In this document: in pieces, positions 51,672 through 61,068 of the stretch
How positions within the stretch are numbered: the stretch's first letter is position 1
Layout of the letters: each line of letters starts with the position of its first letter
Assembly (NCBI RefSeq): GCF_013364275.1
Contig: NZ_CP054932.1
Span: forward strand, 4,712,001-4,776,000
Direction of reading: 5' to 3'
From: Actinomadura sp. NAK00032
Lineage (GTDB): Bacteria; Actinomycetota; Actinomycetes; Streptosporangiales; Streptosporangiaceae
Length of the DNA: 64,000 bases
Program-made: the position numbers and the translations under genes
The notes under the pieces: generated by a model
Databases searched by the model: none
Told to the model about the DNA's origin: nothing
The model's input: only the letters and a program-made list of their open reading frames with translations

Positions 51672-51730
51672 GACGCCGGCGGGAATCGAACCCGCGAGGG
51701 GATGGCGGCCCGGTGCGCCGCCGCGGCGCC
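51672..51730 (-). other. tRNA-like element lacking a D arm (probable tRNA remnant)
   Basis: On the minus strand gcgggttcgattcccgc is a canonical T arm (5-bp stem, TTCGATT loop), followed by cggcgtc, which pairs with ggcgccg 59 nt upstream (one G-U) like an acceptor stem. Between them ggcggc-gcaccgg-gccgcc forms a 6-bp stem with a 7-nt loop. There is no room for a D arm and U33 is missing, so it is not a functional standard tRNA. It may be a decayed tRNA or an old attachment-site fragment. Confidence 0.4.
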
Positions 51731-51809
51731 CGCCGGAGCGGCCGCCCGATCAGCCTGCCCCGGCCCAGGCGCCGCCGCAACGCAATTTCCCCCCCGCCCC
51801 CGTGCAGGC

Positions 51810-52661
51810 TCACGCCAGGCCGTGCAGGACGCGCACGAGGTCGATCCACCGCTCCGGGTGGACGTGCCCGACGACCGCACTACGGGGCAGCCCCGCCGCG
51901 CGGAACGCCGCGTCCACCCGCCGCCGCGGGTACGCCGGCCGCAGCGACGCGTACAGGCTGCCGCCCCGGCCGGTGAACCCCAGCTCCACGCACCGCGCGT
52001 ACGCCTCCAGCGCCCCGGGCGGCAGCAGCGGCCGCGGCCGCCGCTCCAGGCGCAGCACGGCCGAGTCCACCCGCGGGACGGGCCGGAACCGGCTCGCGGG
52101 GATCCGCTCGCCCAGCCCCCACCGGAACACCGGCCACGTCCGCACCGTCAGCAGGCTCCACCGCCCGTAGTCGCCGGTGCGCTTGCGCGCGTACTCCCGC
52201 TGCGTGATCAGCGTCGCCGCCTCCAGCGCCGGCGCGTCCAGCGCCCACGCCACGATCGCCGACGTCGCCGCGTACGGGATGCCGCCGACCAGCCGGAACC
52301 GGCCGCGCGGCGGCCGCGCGGCCAGGAAGTCGCCGGTCACGCACTCCACGCCCGGCAGCCGCCGGCGCCGCAGCCGCGCCGCGTGCACCGGGTCGATCTC
52401 GTAGGCGATCACCCGGTCGGCGTGCGCGGCGAGCGCGGCGGTGATGCGGCCGTCGCCGGCGCCGGCCTCCACGACCAGCCCGCCGGGCGCGGCCAGCCGG
52501 GCGTACCGGGCGATCACGCCCGGGTCGGCGAGGAAGTTCTGGGACAGCTCGCGGCGCGCGCGCCCGCGAGCGGTGGATCGGTCTCGGGAAGGGATGGCGG
52601 CCGTCCTCGGCTCCCGGCCACGGCGGGCCGGCGGACGGACCGCGCACGCGCACGGCGGCAC
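51810..52661 (-). CDS. erm: 23S rRNA adenine-N6 dimethyltransferase, Erm family (ErmE type)
   Basis: A 283-residue methyltransferase. SQNFLAD (about residue 40), SAM motif VVEAGAGDGRITAAL, IAYEIDP, CVTGDFLAA and the catalytic GGIPYAATSAIV. The QREYARKRTGDYGRWSLLTV block closely follows ErmE; the chromosomal housekeeping KsgA lacks that form. Dimethylation of A2058 (E. coli numbering) of 23S rRNA gives macrolide-lincosamide-streptogramin B resistance. The GTG start (52661) has no good ribosome-binding site, so the real start may lie downstream. A promoter, a leaderless 33-codon ORF and a hairpin precede it. Confidence 0.92.
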   Translation of the reverse strand: MPPCACAVRPPARRGREPRTAAIPSRDRSTARGRARRELSQNFLADPGVIARYARLAAPGGLVVEAGAGDGRITAALAAHADRVIAYEIDPVHAARLRRRRLPGVECVTGDFLAARPPRGRFRLVGGIPYAATSAIVAWALDAPALEAATLITQREYARKRTGDYGRWSLLTVRTWPVFRWGLGERIPASRFRPVPRVDSAVLRLERRPRPLLPPGALEAYARCVELGFTGRGGSLYASLRPAYPRRRVDAAFRAAGLPRSAVVGHVHPERWIDLVRVLHGLA

Positions 52662-52744
52662 GGCTGCCGCGATAAAGCACGATAAAGCGCTAGAGAGCGG
52701 CAGAGAGCGGCAGAGAAGGCGGCGCCGGGAGGCGCGGCGGGGCC

Positions 52745-52782
52745 CGTCCAGGGTCGTCAGGGGCGTCGGCGTGCCCTGGACG
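52745..52782 (-). promoter_or_regulatory. Hairpin in the erm leader
   Basis: A perfect 9-bp stem, cgtccaggg (52745-52753) with ccctggacg (52774-52782), around a 20-nt loop, with further G/C pairing outside. It sits between the small leader ORF and the erm start, 84-121 bp upstream of the latter. It is placed as an attenuator would be. Confidence 0.5.
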
Positions 52783-52842
52783 GCCGGAGCGCATACCGCG
52801 GCCGCGGCACCGCACTGCGCGGCACCGCACGGCGGCGAAGGA

Positions 52843-52944
52843 TCAGGCGGCGCGCACCCGGCGGTCCAGGACGGGGCGGCGGCCGCGGAGCCGGACGTAG
52901 GCGGCGGCCATCACCCGCGCCGCGCAGTCCGTGACGGCGGTCAT
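52843..52944 (-). CDS. Leaderless 33-aa ORF upstream of erm
   Basis: A 33-codon frame from ATG 52944 to TGA at 52843, with G or C at every third position after the start. It is Arg/Ala-rich (ends RRPVLDRRVRAA) with one Cys. There is no ribosome-binding site, but a good promoter ends 7 nt upstream, so the transcript would start at or next to the ATG (leaderless). It lies 182 bp upstream of the erm start with a hairpin between. A leader peptide controlling erm is the simplest reading; an independent small protein is the alternative. The rest of 52662-53034 holds nothing I can identify. Confidence 0.5.
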   Translation of the reverse strand: MTAVTDCAARVMAAAYVRLRGRRPVLDRRVRAA

Positions 52945-52951
52945 GCGCCCG

Positions 52952-52980
52952 ATCCTAGGGACCCGCGCCGCCCGCCCCAA
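52952..52980 (-). promoter_or_regulatory. Sigma-70-type promoter for the erm leader transcript
   Basis: On the minus strand TTGGGG (-35, 52980-52975), a 17-bp spacer and TAGGAT (-10, 52957-52952). The -10 box ends 7 nt before the ATG of the 33-codon ORF, predicting a leaderless mRNA. Confidence 0.55.
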
Positions 52981-53034
52981 CAGGTTTTCCCCCGGGCCGC
53001 CGCCCTCCCGGGCGCACGCCGTAGGCTGCGCGGT

Positions 53035-53994
53035 GTGACGGGCCGCGATCCGGAGTACCTGGCGTTCCTGCGCCGCCGCCGCGCCGAACCCGCCGGCGAC
53101 GGCGGCGCCGGCGGGGGAGAAAGCGTCCAGGACGCGCGCCGCGCGCACGCCGCCGACCTCGCCCGGTCCCCGCGCCCGCCCGCCGGCGACGTCACCGACC
53201 TGGCCGCCGACGGCCCCGCCGGGCCGCTGCCCGCCCGGCTCTACCGGCCCGCCTGGGACGGCCCCGCGCCCGCGCTGGTGTACCTGCACGGCGGCGGCTG
53301 GGTGCTCGGCGACGTCGACTCCTACGACCCGGTCGTGCGGGCCCTGGCCGCCGCCAGCGGCGTCGCGTGGCTGTCGGTCGGGTACCGGCGCCCGCCCGAG
53401 GACCCCTTCCCCGCCGCGCTCGAGGACACCGTCGCCGCCGTCCGCTGGACCGTCCGCAACGCCGCCCGCCTCGGCCTGGACCCGCACCGCATCGGCGTCG
53501 CCGGCGACAGCGCCGGCGGGCAGCTCGCCGCCGCGGCCGCCGGCGCCCTGCGCGCCGCCGGCCCCGACCGGCCCGCGCTGCAGGTACTGCTGTACCCGGC
53601 GCTGGACCTGCGCGAGATGCCGCCGCCGCTGCCCGACCCGGACGGCCTCGCCCCGCCCCGCGACGGCGTGGACCGGGCCCTGCGCGCCTACCTGCGCGGC
53701 ACCGACCGCACCCGCCCCGACGTCTCCCCGCTCCTGGACCCCGACCCCGCCGGCCTGCCCCCGGCGGTCATCGCCACCGCCGAGCACGACCGGCTGCGCC
53801 CGCAGGCCGAGCGGCACGCCGCCCGGCTGCGCGCCGCCGGCGTCCCCGTCACCCTGATCGCCGGCACCGGCCTGGACCACGGCTTCCTCGGCTGGGGCGC
53901 GTTCGCGCGCCGCCCCGCCGAGGCCGTCGCGGAGATCGGCGCCGCCGTCCACCGCGCCCTCACCGCCGTTCCGGACGGCCCCGCGACCGCCTGA
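53035..53994 (+). CDS. Alpha/beta hydrolase, hormone-sensitive-lipase (HSL) family
   Basis: A 319-residue esterase-type enzyme. Oxyanion motif YLHGGGWVLGD (about residues 83-93), nucleophile elbow GDSAGGQ (Ser near residue 160), acidic residue in EHDRLR, and catalytic His in GTGLDHGFLGW. This is the HSL/family IV carboxylesterase pattern. GTG 53035 directly follows a short AT-poor leader and lacks a clear ribosome-binding site; GTG 53033 is out of frame. It is divergent from the erm leader region. The substrate is unknown. Confidence 0.9.
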   Translation: MTGRDPEYLAFLRRRRAEPAGDGGAGGGESVQDARRAHAADLARSPRPPAGDVTDLAADGPAGPLPARLYRPAWDGPAPALVYLHGGGWVLGDVDSYDPVVRALAAASGVAWLSVGYRRPPEDPFPAALEDTVAAVRWTVRNAARLGLDPHRIGVAGDSAGGQLAAAAAGALRAAGPDRPALQVLLYPALDLREMPPPLPDPDGLAPPRDGVDRALRAYLRGTDRTRPDVSPLLDPDPAGLPPAVIATAEHDRLRPQAERHAARLRAAGVPVTLIAGTGLDHGFLGWGAFARRPAEAVAEIGAAVHRALTAVPDGPATA

Positions 53995-54108
53995 CCACCC
54001 GTCCTTAAAGACGCTTGCCCACCCCGTTTAACCCCCTTGACGTGGGAAATCACACAAGCAGGTCAGATTTCCGCAAACGCCGCCGACCGTCGAGGGAGGC
54101 CCACCGCC

Positions 54109-54399
54109 TTGCACAGGACCCACGAGATGCGGATGGTCCGCACCGAAGAGTCCGGACTGGAGGAATGGGCCTGCCCCACCTGCGGCCGCCGCATCCTGCT
54201 GCGCTGGCCGCCCCACTACGCCAAGAACGTCCTGGACACCGGCGACCCCAAGGCCTGCCACATCGCCCGCACCCCCGACGACACCCCCGGCGAAACGCCC
54301 GCCACCGTGGGCGGCGGCTGCCGCCGCCTCCGCGAAACCGGCGCCGACGCCCTCGGCACCCCCGCCCAGCCCCGCGTCAACCCACCCGAACCCGTCTGA
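54109..54399 (+). CDS. Small zinc-finger-like protein
   Basis: A 96-residue protein with the probable zinc site EEWACPTCGRRILLRWPP near residues 20-37 and two further Cys (KACHIA, GGGCRR). The start is taken as TTG 54109 because GAGGGAGG lies 8-9 nt upstream; ATG 54127 has no ribosome-binding site. Small actinobacterial proteins with a CPTCGRR core are common but unassigned. The upstream 54000-54108 is AT-rich with a TTGACG element (54037-54042). It stands alone and may be nucleic-acid binding; the function is unknown. Confidence 0.7.
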   Translation: MHRTHEMRMVRTEESGLEEWACPTCGRRILLRWPPHYAKNVLDTGDPKACHIARTPDDTPGETPATVGGGCRRLRETGADALGTPAQPRVNPPEPV

Positions 54400-54460
54400 C
54401 CCCGGCCCCCACACCACGGCCGCACGCCACGGCCGCACGGCAGGGCGTCACGGCAGGGCG

Positions 54461-56104
54461 TCACGCCGCGAGCTCGGCCCGCAACCGGTCCAGGCCCATC
54501 GGCCCCAGATCCAGCGCCCGCCGGTGGAACTCCTTCAACTCGAACGCCGCACCCGCCCGCCGCCGCGCCGCCTCACGCGCCTCCAGCCACACCCGCTCCC
54601 CCTGCTTGTACGCGATCGCCTGCCCCGGGCACCCCAGATACCGGTCGATCTCGAACGCCACCACCGAATCGGGATCCGGGCCCTTGCGCGACCGCAGGAA
54701 CTCAAAACCCAGCTCCGGCGTCCACCGCTCCCCCTCATGGAACCCCGCCCCCTTCGGGATCGGCAGCCCCAGATGCAACCCGATGTCCAAGATCACCCGC
54801 GCCGCGCGGAACCGCTGCCCGCCCGCCAGCATCCCCAGCCGGTGCGCCGGATCCGCGTAATACCCCAGCTCGTCCATCAACCGCTCCGCGTACAGCCCCC
54901 ACCCCTCGCAATGCCCCGCGTGGAACTCGCTCGACACCCGCTGGAACCGGTTCAGCCGCGGGTTCAGCACCGTCACCCCCAACTGCAGATGATGGCCCGG
55001 CACCCCCTCGTGGAACATCGTCGTCGGCACCGACCACGTCACGATCTCCGCCGCCGGATCCTGCACCGTCCACCACACCGTCCCCGGACGCGACAGGTCC
55101 TCCGCCGGCGCCAGGTAGTAGATCCCCGTCTCCACCGGCGGGATCCGGCACTCGATCCGCCGCAACGGCGCCGGAATGTCGAAATGCACCCCGTCCAGAT
55201 CGGCGATCGCCCGGTCCGCCAGCTCCTGGATCCACCCCCGGAACGCCTCCGCGCCCGCCACCCGGTACGCCGGATCGGCGTCCAGCGCCGCCATCACCGC
55301 CGGCAGCGGCTCACCCGGCAGGATCTCCCGCGCCGCCACCGCCATCTCCGCCTCGATCCGCGCCAGCTCCTCCCAGCCCCACGCGTACGTCTCCGCCAGA
55401 TCCAGCTCCGTCCCCAGGAACTCCCGCACCCCCAGCGCGTACCGGTCCGCGCCCAGCGCGTCCCGCTCCGGCGCCCGCGCCGCCACCACCCCCGTCAGGA
55501 ACCCCGCGAACTCCGCCAGCGCCGCCGACGCCGCCCGCACCGCCTCCCCCAGCGCACCCGCCAGCGGCCCCTCCCCGTACCGCGCCGCCAGACCCTCCAG
55601 ATACGCCGGGAACTCCGCGCACTCCCCCGCGCTGCGCAGCACCTGCCGCCGCGCCGCGACCCGCCCCCGCCCGCACGCCGCCTCCAGCGACACCCGCAGC
55701 CCCGCCAGCGCACCCGGCAGCGCCGCCACCCGCGACCGCACCGCCTCCCAATCGGTCCGCGCCCCCTGATCCAGCAGCTCCACCGCCATCCGCAAACGCT
55801 GGACGGGCCCGTCGATGGTGTCCAGGAACCCCTCCCGCACCCCCGCCTCGTCCAGCGCCGCCTCCACCTCCAGCCGATCCCGCAGCACCGCCGCCGCGAC
55901 CCGGCCCGCCTCCCCCTCCACCGGCACCCGCGCCAGCTCCGCCAGCGTCCGCCGCACCAGCTCCGCCCGCGCCGCCGCCCCCTCCGGCCCGTAGTCGGTC
56001 AGCCGCGCGTCCTGCCCCGCGATCCCCATCATCGCCGCGCGGCACGGATCCAGCGCGGCGAACTCGTCGGTGTACCGGCCGGCAAGGTCATCCAGTGCGG
56101 TCAT
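54461..56104 (-). CDS. DUF885 family protein (putative metallopeptidase)
   Basis: A 547-residue DUF885 protein. The zinc-peptidase-like motif is MFHEGVPGHHLQLG (about residues 350-363), followed by EGWGLYAERLMDELGYY (the downstream Glu/Tyr of the family). The C-terminal PGQAIAYKQGERVWLEARE is also conserved. Members are predicted gluzincin-like peptidases, few of them characterised. There is no signal peptide, so it is probably cytoplasmic. ATG 56104; no operon partner. Confidence 0.92.
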   Translation of the reverse strand: MTALDDLAGRYTDEFAALDPCRAAMMGIAGQDARLTDYGPEGAAARAELVRRTLAELARVPVEGEAGRVAAAVLRDRLEVEAALDEAGVREGFLDTIDGPVQRLRMAVELLDQGARTDWEAVRSRVAALPGALAGLRVSLEAACGRGRVAARRQVLRSAGECAEFPAYLEGLAARYGEGPLAGALGEAVRAASAALAEFAGFLTGVVAARAPERDALGADRYALGVREFLGTELDLAETYAWGWEELARIEAEMAVAAREILPGEPLPAVMAALDADPAYRVAGAEAFRGWIQELADRAIADLDGVHFDIPAPLRRIECRIPPVETGIYYLAPAEDLSRPGTVWWTVQDPAAEIVTWSVPTTMFHEGVPGHHLQLGVTVLNPRLNRFQRVSSEFHAGHCEGWGLYAERLMDELGYYADPAHRLGMLAGGQRFRAARVILDIGLHLGLPIPKGAGFHEGERWTPELGFEFLRSRKGPDPDSVVAFEIDRYLGCPGQAIAYKQGERVWLEAREAARRRAGAAFELKEFHRRALDLGPMGLDRLRAELAA

Positions 56105-56180
56105 CGCCCCAGGCTACGACCCGCACCACCAAAACTGATCATGAAAAAGTGCCAAAAAACGGCATAGCGCCCAGCGCCCG

Positions 56181-56864
56181 TCACCGCGCCTCCACCGCCA
56201 ACCGCACCCCCAGACCCACCAGCACCACACCCGACACCTGCTCCAACCGCCGCCGCACCACCGGCCGCCCCAGCACCCGCCGCGCCGCCCCCACCACCCA
56301 CACCACCACCGCGTACCACGCCAAGTCGATCAGCGCCCACAGCACCGCGAACCCCACCAGCGTCCACCCCACCGGCCACCCGTCCGGCACGAACTGCGGC
56401 AGGAACGACACCGCGAACACCCCCGCCTTCGGATTGGCGAAGTTCGTCACCAGCCCCAACCGGAAACACCGCCACCCCGACAACCCCGAACCCGAGTCCG
56501 AGTCCGAGTCCGAGTCCGAACCCGCCGCACCGTCCAATGCCTCCGGCACCCTGCCCGACCGCCCACCCGACGGCCCGCCCCGCCGCGCCCCCCACAACGC
56601 CCGCACCCCGAACCACACCAGCACCACCGCACCCGCAACCCGCAACCCCTCATACGCCAAACGCGACGCCACCAGCAGCGCCGACAACCCCACCGCGGCC
56701 GCCGCACCCCACACCAGCACACCCGCCTCGTTCCCCAGCACCACCGCGAACCCCCCGCGGCGCCCCGACCGCACCGACTCACGCATGATCACCACCGTGC
56801 TCGGCCCCGGCGCCATCGCGATCAGCACCGCCGCACCCGCGAACGCCAGCAGACTCTCCACCAT
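56181..56864 (-). CDS. LysE/RhtB family amino-acid exporter
   Basis: A 227-residue permease with about six helices. The opening FAGAAVLIAMAPGPSTVVIMRESVRSG is the LysE/RhtB signature (the APGP element), and TNFANPKAGVFAVSFLPQFVP is the second conserved block. Between helices 3 and 4 is an unusual Ser-Asp repeat loop (SDSDSDSDSG), encoded by tandem gagtcc hexamers near 56487-56520. ATG 56864. It exports an amino acid or homoserine-lactone-like compound; the substrate is unknown. Confidence 0.9.
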   Translation of the reverse strand: MVESLLAFAGAAVLIAMAPGPSTVVIMRESVRSGRRGGFAVVLGNEAGVLVWGAAAAVGLSALLVASRLAYEGLRVAGAVVLVWFGVRALWGARRGGPSGGRSGRVPEALDGAAGSDSDSDSDSGSGLSGWRCFRLGLVTNFANPKAGVFAVSFLPQFVPDGWPVGWTLVGFAVLWALIDLAWYAVVVWVVGAARRVLGRPVVRRRLEQVSGVVLVGLGVRLAVEAR

Positions 56865-56957
56865 CCGCCCATGCTCGCCAACCCGCACCCGCCCGCGCAA
56901 CGCCGTTCCACGCCACCCGGCCGCACCCGGCCGCCCGCACCCCGGCCGGACCGGCGG

Positions 56958-57746
56958 TCACAGCGGCGCGCCGTCATCCCCTCCCGTACCCGACGGCGAC
57001 GGCGTCGGCGGACTCGACGGCGACCGCGGCGGCCCCGACGGAGAACGCGACGGCGACGGCGACCGCGACGGCTGCTGGAACGTCGGCGTCGGCTCCGGCG
57101 GCGCGGGCGGCGGCTCCTCCGCCGACGGCTGGCACGCGAACAGCACCGCCATCAGCAACGCCAGCACCAGCAGCGCCGCCGCCAACGCCACCACCGCCGC
57201 CACCAGATTCCGCTCCGGCGGACGCTCCCCCGCCGGCACCCCACCCGGCACCACCGGCGGACCCTGCCGCGGCGCCTCCAACGCGGGCTCCCCCGACCCC
57301 AGCCAGTACGGCTGGAACTGCGGACCCCGCCGCCGCCCGCCCCACCACGCACGCTCCTGCCCCTGGAACACCACCGGCTCCAGGAACCGCTCAGCCCCCA
57401 CCCGATCCGGCTCGTACAACGTCGCCACCCACGGCGCCGGACCATCCGGATGCGCCGCCACCACCGGCGCCTGCCCACCCGGCCCACCCGGCCCACCCGC
57501 GGCCTCACCAGCCCCCCGGCCGGGCACACCACCCGCCGCCGGCACCGCCGCGTTGATCGCCGCACGGAACCGGTCCCGCGCCGCCGCATCACCCGCCGCA
57601 CCCCGGTTCAGCACCGCCACACTCGCGCGCCGCCCCTCACCGTCCACCCCCAGGAACACGATCCCCGCGGCGGACTCCGACAGCCGCGCCGACAAACGGA
57701 ACGGCCCCAGCTGAACAGGATCACCCGGCGGCAACGGCCTCGACAT
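56958..57746 (-). CDS. Protein kinase N-lobe-like protein with single membrane helix
   Basis: A 262-residue protein. Residues about 8-60 (VQLGPFRLSARLSESAAGIVFLGVDGEGRRASVAVL) resemble the glycine-loop lobe of bacterial Ser/Thr kinases, but the conserved Gly pattern is weak and no catalytic lobe follows, so it cannot be an active kinase. A Gly/Pro linker, one membrane helix (AAVVALAAALLVLALLMAVLF, residues about 184-206) and a Pro/Ser-rich outer tail (PSRSPSPSRSPS) follow. ATG 57746. It is divergent from the MoxR operon. It may be a membrane scaffold or sensor; the family is not firmly recognised. Confidence 0.72.
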   Translation of the reverse strand: MSRPLPPGDPVQLGPFRLSARLSESAAGIVFLGVDGEGRRASVAVLNRGAAGDAAARDRFRAAINAAVPAAGGVPGRGAGEAAGGPGGPGGQAPVVAAHPDGPAPWVATLYEPDRVGAERFLEPVVFQGQERAWWGGRRRGPQFQPYWLGSGEPALEAPRQGPPVVPGGVPAGERPPERNLVAAVVALAAALLVLALLMAVLFACQPSAEEPPPAPPEPTPTFQQPSRSPSPSRSPSGPPRSPSSPPTPSPSGTGGDDGAPL

Positions 57747-57964
57747 GGCCGCAACACTAACAACCACGCCCCGCCAACGACCCCAGGACGCCGACACGCC
57801 CACCCACACGCCCACCAGGCAGCCCGCCCCGCACCCCCCTGAACCGATCATCGCCCGAGCGCACGTATCCCGAACGAACGGGTACAAGTGATCGCGTAGG
57901 GTCGTAACACGCCCACCGGCACCCGACGGACAGGCCCACCAGGGACAGCGAGGGGACTCCCACC

Positions 57965-58974
<1,010 letters not shown>

Positions 58975-58978
<4 letters not shown>

Positions 58979-60051
58979 GCCCGCGGCGCGCCGACCACGG
59001 GAACCCCGCCGCCGGCCCCGCCGCCGGACGGCGCCGCCGAGGCGGCGGCGGCAAGCTCGCCCACCTCGCCCCCGAACGCACTCTGCGCCGCCTGGAACTC
59101 CAGGTCACCCGCCGCCTCGACGGCCTCCTCAACGGCGAGCACCTCGGCCTGATCCCCGGCCCCGGCACCGAACTCGCCGAAGCCCGCCTCTACCAGCCCG
59201 GCGAGGACGACGTCCGCCACATGGACTGGGCCGTCACCGCCCGCACCACCACCCCCCACGTCCGCGACCTCGTCGCCGACCACGAACTCGAAGCCTGGTC
59301 CCTGGTCGACCTCACCCCCAGCATGGACTTCGGCACCGGCACCATGATCAAACGCGACCTCGCCGTCGCCGCCCTCGCCGCCGTCGGCTTCCTCACCGTC
59401 CGCCTCGGCGACCGCGCCGGCGCCTACCTCCTGCACACCGACGGCATGCGCCGCTGGCCCGCCCGCACCGGCAAGGCCGCCCTCTACGCCCTCCTGCAGT
59501 CGGTCCTGGACGCCCAGTCCGCCGGGCAGGGCCCCGGCTCCCGCACCGGCCCCGCCGCCCCCCGCGACCTCGCCGCCGCCATCACCTCCCTCGACCGCGG
59601 CCAGACCCGCCGCGGCCTGCGCGTCGTCATCTCCGACTTCCTCGCCAACGACGGCACCGACCCGCTCACCGCCCCCACCGCCGCCGGCCCGCACGGACAG
59701 CAGCCCGACTGGGAACGCCCGCTGCGCCGCCTCGCCGCCCGCCACCAAGTCCTCGCCATCGAGATCATCGACCCCCGCGAACTCGACCTCCCCGACGTCG
59801 GACTCGTCGAGATGGCCGACCCCGAGACCGGGACCGTCCACGAGATCGTGCTCAGCCGCCGCACCCGCGAGCGGTACGCCGCCGCGGCCGCCGCCCAGCG
59901 CGAGCGCAACCGCGCCGCCCTGCGCCGCTGCGGCGCCCACCATCTCGTCCTGCGCACCGACCGCGACTGGATCGCCGACGTCGCACGCTTCGCCCTCCGC
60001 CAGCGCCGTGCCGCAGGCCGGCCCTTCACGACCGCGGGAGTGCGCCCATGA
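58975..60051 (+). CDS. DUF58 domain-containing protein
   Basis: A 358-residue protein with the DUF58 core GEHLGLIPGPGTELAEARLYQPGEDDVRHMDWAVTARTTTPHVRDL (residues about 60-105, split by turns) and a degenerate VWA-like region (WSLVDLTPSMDFGTGT). It has no membrane helix, and the basic N-terminus is Gly/Ala-rich. It overlaps MoxR and the VWA gene by 4 nt on each side. It is expected to work with MoxR and VWA proteins on a shared client complex. Confidence 0.93.
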
Positions 60052-60995
60052 CCTTCCTGTCACCCGAACGCCTCTGGCTCCTCGGCCTCCTGCCGCTGCT
60101 GGCCGCGGCCTACACGGTCCTGCAGCTGCGCCGCAGCCGCTACGCCGTCCGCTTCACCAACCTCGCGCTGCTGTCCCAGGTCGCGCCCAGGCGGCCGGGC
60201 TGGCGCCGGCACGTCGCCGCCGGCCTGTTCCTCATCATGATCCTGCTGATGATGGTCGGGTTCGCGCGGCCCGCCTCCTCCGTCAAGGTCCCCCGCGACC
60301 GCGCCACCATCATGGTCGCCGTGGACGTGTCGCTGTCGATGATGGCCAGGGACGTCTCCCCCAGCCGCTTCGACGCCGCCAAGGCCGCCGCCAAGAAGTT
60401 CATCGGCGACCTGCCCCGCCGCTTCAACGTCGGCGTCGTCGCCTTCGCCGGCAACGCCAACCTCGTCGCCGCGCCGTCCGCCGACCGGGCCGCCGCCATC
60501 GCCTCCCTCGACCAGCTCGCCCTGGCCAAGCGCACCGCCATCGGCGAGGCCGTCTTCACCTCCCTGCAGGCCGTCCGGTCCTTCGACGCCGAGGCCAGCC
60601 AGGACCCGCCGCCCGCCCACATCGTGCTGCTGTCCGACGGGGACAACACCACCGGACGCTCCGTCCAGGAGGCCGTCGACGCCAGCCGCGTCGCCCACAT
60701 CCCCGTCTCCACCATCGCGTTCGGCACCCCCTACGGCACCGTCGACATCGAGGGCGAGACCACCAGCGTCTCGGTCAACAAGGAGACCCTCAAGACCCTC
60801 GCCGACAGCACCGACGGCAAGGCCTACGAGGCCGCCGACGCCGGCCAGCTCGACGAGGTGTACAGCAACATCGGCACCTCCCTCGGCTTCCGGATCGAGC
60901 ACCGCGACATCGCCGCCCGCTACATCGGCATCGCGCTGCTGTTCGCCCTCGCCGCCGGCGGCGCCTCCCTCGCCTGGTTCTCCCGCCTGCCCTGA
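60048..60995 (+). CDS. VWA domain-containing membrane protein (BatA-like)
   Basis: A 315-residue protein. Two N-terminal helices (LWLLGLLPLLAAAYTVL and the GLFLIMILLMMVGFARP stretch), a VWA domain with metal-site motif VAVDVSLSMMARD (about residues 87-99), TAIGEAVFTSLQAV and VLLSDGDNTTG, and a C-terminal helix. This is the BatA/aerotolerance-type arrangement of MoxR operons. ATG 60048 overlaps the DUF58 stop by 4 nt. It probably binds client proteins at the membrane in a Mg2+-dependent way. Confidence 0.93.
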   Translation: MTFLSPERLWLLGLLPLLAAAYTVLQLRRSRYAVRFTNLALLSQVAPRRPGWRRHVAAGLFLIMILLMMVGFARPASSVKVPRDRATIMVAVDVSLSMMARDVSPSRFDAAKAAAKKFIGDLPRRFNVGVVAFAGNANLVAAPSADRAAAIASLDQLALAKRTAIGEAVFTSLQAVRSFDAEASQDPPPAHIVLLSDGDNTTGRSVQEAVDASRVAHIPVSTIAFGTPYGTVDIEGETTSVSVNKETLKTLADSTDGKAYEAADAGQLDEVYSNIGTSLGFRIEHRDIAARYIGIALLFALAAGGASLAWFSRLP

Positions 60996-61068
60996 CGCTC
61001 CTCCGCACGCCCGGGCCGCCGGTCTGAGCGGCCCGGGCGCCGCGCGCGCACTGATAGCGTCGTCGGAC

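Noticed and set aside
51672-51745. Complete tRNA gene on the minus strand
   Set aside because: No D arm or 5' acceptor strand fits at 72-95 nt, and the middle loop lacks U33; only the 3' half is convincing.
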